Shown here in pieces: positions 61,106-64,000 of a stretch of DNA of 64,000 bases. Position numbers and translations under genes: made by a program. Position 1 is the first letter of the stretch; every line of letters begins with the position of its first letter. The stretch comes from Intrasporangiaceae bacterium (lineage in GTDB: Bacteria > Actinomycetota > Actinomycetes > Actinomycetales > Dermatophilaceae): the NCBI GenBank assembly GCA_021324575.1, contig JAJPIW010000012.1:1-64000 (forward strand), in the 5' to 3' direction. The notes under the pieces were generated by a model that worked only from the letters and a program-made list of their open reading frames with translations, did not search any database and had not been told where the DNA came from.

Positions 61106-62324
61106 CGACGTCGGGACGTCAACAACATCGACCGAGCAGCCACTTGCCGGGATCCGTGTCATCGAGCTCGGCAACTACATTGCCGCGCCCATGGCGGGGC
61201 GGCTTCTCGCGGACTTCGGCGCCGAGGTGATCAAGGTGGAGCGCCCCCGAACCGGTGACGAGCTGCGCAGCTGGCGGCTGTACGAGGGCGACACGTCGCT
61301 GCTCTACCGCACCATCAACCGCAACAAGCTGTCCATCGAGCTGGATCTGCGGTCCGACACCGGGCGGCATACGGTGCTCGAGCTGATTGCCGGCGCCGAC
61401 GTCCTGCTCGAGAACTTCCGTCCCGGAACCCTCGACCGGTGGGGGCTGGATGTGCAGACCTTGGCGGCGGCCAACCCGGCCCTGGTCGTGGCGCGCGTGT
61501 CAGCGTTCGGGCAGACCGGGCCGCTGGCTGACCGCGCGGGCTTCGCCGCAGTCGCAGAGGCCTATGGCGGCCTGCGTGAGCTGGTCGGTGAACCGGACCG
61601 ACCGCCGTCCCGGACCGGAGTCTCGATCGGGGACTCGATCGCCGGCCTGTATGCCGCGTTCGGCGTGATGATGTCGCTCTTCGACCGTGAGGCGCGACGT
61701 GGCCAAGGCCTTGAGCCGGTGCCGCCGACCGAGCGGGAGATCGACGTCGCGCTCCACGAGGCCGTCTTCTCGATGATGGAGTCACTGGTCCCGGACTTCT
61801 CGGCCCACGGCGTGCGCCGCGAGCGCGCTGGCGGCCGCATGGAGGGGATCTCCCCGTCCAATGGCTACACCTGCGGTGACGGGTCGAGCGTGGTCATCGC
61901 CGGCAACGGGGACTCGATCTTCGCTCGGTACATGACCGTGATCGGGCGCCCGGACCTCGCGACCGACACCGAGCTGGCCGGGAACGCGGGCCGCTGGGAG
62001 CGTCGGGTCGAGCTCGATGAGGCCATCGGCGCGTGGACGAGCACGTTGTCGCGTGAGGAGGTGCTCTCCCGCCTGCACGCGGCCCAGGTGCCCGCGGGGC
62101 CGATCCACACGGCCGAGGACATCGTCCACGACGCCCAGTTCCGTGCACGGGGGATGGTGCAGGACCTGCCCGTGGATGTCGCCGGCGAGACCCGGCTGGT
62201 CAGCTTCCCCGGGGTCGTCCCCGTGCTCAACGGTGTCTCGGTGCGGGTGCGAAACGTCGGACCGGACCTGGGGGAGCACACCGACCTCGTCCTGAACACG
62301 ATGCTCGGCGGCCCCCGCCCCTAG
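61098..62324 (+). CDS. CaiB/BaiF family (class III) CoA transferase
   Basis: Class III CoA transferase of 408 residues that moves CoA between carboxylic acids through an aspartyl-CoA intermediate. LAGIRVIELGNYIAAPMAGRLLADFGAEVIKVE (split), NRNKLSIELDLRS, VLLENFRPGTLDRWGL and the catalytic Asp in GVSIGDSIAGLYAAF (about 178) are conserved; the tail PAGPIHTAEDIVHDAQFRARGM is typical. GTG 61098 overlaps the lyase gene by eight bases, so the two are translationally coupled. With the lyase it resembles the succinyl-CoA:(R)-citramalate transferase / citramalyl-CoA lyase pair; mesaconate, itaconate or an HMG-like acid are other candidate acceptors. Confidence 0.9.
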   Translation: MPDDVGTSTTSTEQPLAGIRVIELGNYIAAPMAGRLLADFGAEVIKVERPRTGDELRSWRLYEGDTSLLYRTINRNKLSIELDLRSDTGRHTVLELIAGADVLLENFRPGTLDRWGLDVQTLAAANPALVVARVSAFGQTGPLADRAGFAAVAEAYGGLRELVGEPDRPPSRTGVSIGDSIAGLYAAFGVMMSLFDREARRGQGLEPVPPTEREIDVALHEAVFSMMESLVPDFSAHGVRRERAGGRMEGISPSNGYTCGDGSSVVIAGNGDSIFARYMTVIGRPDLATDTELAGNAGRWERRVELDEAIGAWTSTLSREEVLSRLHAAQVPAGPIHTAEDIVHDAQFRARGMVQDLPVDVAGETRLVSFPGVVPVLNGVSVRVRNVGPDLGEHTDLVLNTMLGGPRP

Positions 62325-62382
62325 GCCTCCACCAGGTCCCCGCTGGGCTGGTGATCACCCGGGCAGCTGTGGTCCGACGCAG

Positions 62383-62435
62383 ACGAGTCCGCCCGCGCTG
62401 CCGTTGGGTTGTGCTGGCAGCACGGGCGGACTCGT
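62383..62435. terminator. Bidirectional terminator between the CoA transferase gene and glnA
   Basis: 20-bp inverted repeat with one C-A mismatch (62383-62402 and 62416-62435), 13-base loop. It lies between the ends of two convergent genes (62324 and 62479) and can serve both. No U tract on either side. Confidence 0.85.
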
Positions 62436-62478
62436 TCGGCTCTGACACGACAAAGCCGTCGGTCAGACCGGGTGAATC

Positions 62479-63903
62479 TCAGAGGTCGTAGTACATCTCG
62501 AACTCGTGCGGGTGCGGGCGGAAGCGGATCGGGTCCACCTCGTTCTTGCGCTTCCAGTCGACCCAGGTGGCGATGAGGTCCTCGGTGAACACGTCGCCCT
62601 CGAGCAGGAAGTCGTGGTCGGCCTCCAGGGCGTCCAGCACCTCCGGCAGCGACCCGGGAACCTGCTGGATCGACTCGTGCTCCTCGGGCGGGAGCTCGTA
62701 GAGGTCCTTGTCGACCGGCTCCGGGGGCTCGATCCGGTTCTTGATGCCGTCCAGGCCCGCCATCAGCTGGGCCGCGAAGCACAGGTAGGGGTTCGCCGAC
62801 GGGTCCGGCACGCGGAACTCGATGCGCTTGGCCTTGGGGTTGTCCCCCGTGATCGGGATGCGCACGCAGGCGGAGCGGTTGCGGGCCGAGTAGACCAGGT
62901 TGACCGGGGCCTCGTAGCCGGGGACCAGGCGGTGGTAGGAGTTCACCGTCGGGTTGGTGAAGGCGAGCAGCGCCGGGGCGTGCTTGAGCAGGCCGCCGAT
63001 GTACCAGCGCGCGATGTCGGACAGGCCGCCGTAGCCGCGCTCGTCGTAGAAGAGCGGCTCGCCGTCCTTCCAGAGCGACTGGTGGGTGTGCATGCCGGAG
63101 CCGTTGTCCCCGAAGATCGGCTTGGGCATGAAGGTGGCCGTCTTGCCGTACTCCCAGACGGTGTTCTTGACGACGTACTTGAACTTCATGATGTCGTCGC
63201 CGGACTGGAGCAGGGTGTTGAACCGGTAGTTGATCTCCTGCTGACCGGCCGTGCCCACCTCGTGGTGCGACCGCTCGACGATCAGGCCGACCTCGGCGAG
63301 GTTGAGGCAGATCTTGTCGCGGACGTCGGCGAAGTGGTCGACCGGCGGGACCGGGAAGTAGCCGCCCTTGTAGCGCGTCTTGTAGCCGCGGTTGCCGCCC
63401 TCTTCGACCCGGCCGGTGTTCCACGCGGCCTCGATGGAGTCGATGTAGTAGTACGAGGCGTTGGCCTTGGTCTCGAAGCGCACGTCGTCGAACACGTAGA
63501 ACTCGGCCTCGGCACCGAAGAACGCCGTGTCGCCGATGCCGGTCGACTTCAGGTAGGCCTCGGCCTTGGACGCGATGTTGCGCGGGTCGCGGGAGTACTC
63601 CTCACCGGTGAACGGGTCGACGATGGAGAAGTTCATGATGAGCGTCTTCTCGACACGGAACGGGTCGAGGTAGGCCGTCGTCGGGTCGGGGATGAGCTTC
63701 ATGTCGGACTCGTGGATGGCCTGGAAGCCGCGGATCGAGGACCCGTCGAACATCTGGCCGTTCTTGAAGAAGTCCGCGTCAACCGACTGCGCGGGCACGT
63801 TGAAGTGCTGCATCACGCCGGGCAAGTCGCAGAACCGGATGTCGACGAACTTGACGTCCTCGTCCTTGATGAACGCGAGGACATCGTCAGCGTTGCTGAA
63901 CAA
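62479..63903 (-). CDS. glnA: Type I glutamine synthetase
   Basis: Glutamine synthetase I (GSI-beta type), making glutamine from glutamate, ammonia and ATP as a dodecamer. 474 residues. The start is TTG 63903: AGGAGG lies six bases upstream and it begins [18 protein letters not shown] after the initiator, as in actinobacterial GlnA1. [43 protein letters not shown] and [17 protein letters not shown] are intact. The adenylylation tyrosine is in [10 protein letters not shown] (near 400), so activity should be controlled by GlnE. The preceding 97 bases to the window end contain TAGCCT on the minus strand, a -10 candidate. Confidence 0.97.
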   Translation of the reverse strand: MFSNADDVLAFIKDEDVKFVDIRFCDLPGVMQHFNVPAQSVDADFFKNGQMFDGSSIRGFQAIHESDMKLIPDPTTAYLDPFRVEKTLIMNFSIVDPFTGEEYSRDPRNIASKAEAYLKSTGIGDTAFFGAEAEFYVFDDVRFETKANASYYYIDSIEAAWNTGRVEEGGNRGYKTRYKGGYFPVPPVDHFADVRDKICLNLAEVGLIVERSHHEVGTAGQQEINYRFNTLLQSGDDIMKFKYVVKNTVWEYGKTATFMPKPIFGDNGSGMHTHQSLWKDGEPLFYDERGYGGLSDIARWYIGGLLKHAPALLAFTNPTVNSYHRLVPGYEAPVNLVYSARNRSACVRIPITGDNPKAKRIEFRVPDPSANPYLCFAAQLMAGLDGIKNRIEPPEPVDKDLYELPPEEHESIQQVPGSLPEVLDALEADHDFLLEGDVFTEDLIATWVDWKRKNEVDPIRFRPHPHEFEMYYDL

Positions 63904-64000
63904 TCCAAACCTCCTGATGTGGTTGGGCGCGTGACGCCGGCCCAAGTGCGTTGCCGATGAGGCTAGGGGTCCGCCATTACTCGGTCATGACTCGTGTGTT
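63904..64000 (-). promoter_or_regulatory. glnA upstream region (cut by window end)
   Basis: On the minus strand the region carries AGGAGG six bases before the TTG start and TAGCCT about 57 bases before it, a -10 candidate. No convincing -35 or GlnR site could be recognised in the 97 bases available. Confidence 0.4.

Overview
The window is about 64 kb of very GC-rich, gene-dense DNA with an actinobacterial gene set: group 1 sigma factor, mraZ to ftsZ division and cell wall cluster, sepF and divIVA/wag31, AGGAGG-type ribosome sites, many GTG starts, and hairpin terminators without U tracts. Gene order and style suggest Micrococcales, perhaps an Intrasporangiaceae-like organism. That placement is an inference from memory, not a search result. 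MurE carries the DNPR signature, so a diaminopimelate-type peptidoglycan is expected.

Layout. (1) 1-5.3 kb: the C-terminus of sigA, then a convergent minus-strand operon moxR / DUF58 / TgpA-like transglutaminase. (2) 5.3-26 kb: mraZ, rsmH, ftsL, ftsI, murE, murF, mraY, murD, ftsW, murG, murC, ftsQ, ftsZ, pgeF, yggS, sepF, yggT, divIVA. The genes are nearly all on the plus strand and mostly overlap by 1-8 bases. (3) 26-41 kb, housekeeping: a DksA/TraR zinc-finger protein with a histone H1-like tail, lspA (apparently CTG-started), an RluA-family pseudouridine synthase, dnaE, an oligopeptidase B-like peptidase, nfo, a tandem universal stress protein, mtnA, an uncharacterised Gly/Asp-rich protein, a class II aldolase, an SRPBCC protein and a multi-helix membrane protein. 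(4) 40.8-62.3 kb: an accessory catabolic region. It encodes a salicylyl-CoA 5-hydroxylase-like flavoprotein, an aryl-acid:AMP/CoA ligase, SDR and aldehyde dehydrogenases, a PhzS-like flavoprotein, a complete class I P450 system (P450, 3Fe-4S ferredoxin, reductase), two TetR regulators, a MaoC hydratase, a HyuA/HyuB pair whose HyuB ends in a zinc-ribbon domain, a maleate-isomerase-like enzyme, a VOC metalloenzyme, an unknown 81-residue protein, an alpha/beta hydrolase, an HMG-CoA-lyase-like enzyme and a CaiB-type CoA transferase. (5) 62.5-63.9 kb: glnA on the minus strand.

Working hypothesis for the catabolic region (inference): an aromatic acid, possibly formed by P450/SDR/ALDH oxidation of a methyl group, is activated to a CoA thioester and hydroxylated. 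Ring-derived C4/C5 acids then pass through a maleate-isomerase-like step, a CoA transferase, a hydratase and an HMGL-type lyase, compatible with citraconate/mesaconate/citramalate going to acetyl-CoA and pyruvate. The substrate, the ring-cleavage enzyme and the role of HyuAB cannot be settled from sequence alone.

The most unusual DNA-level signal is an 8-base word, CGGCATAC / GTATGCCG. By eye it occurs 53 times (57 for the 7-base core), where base composition predicts two or three. It sits on both strands and in several reading frames, recruiting otherwise rare codons (ATA, GCA, TAT), and an inverted pair of it forms the sigA terminator. It looks like a genome-wide functional DNA word comparable to uptake sequences or HIP1.
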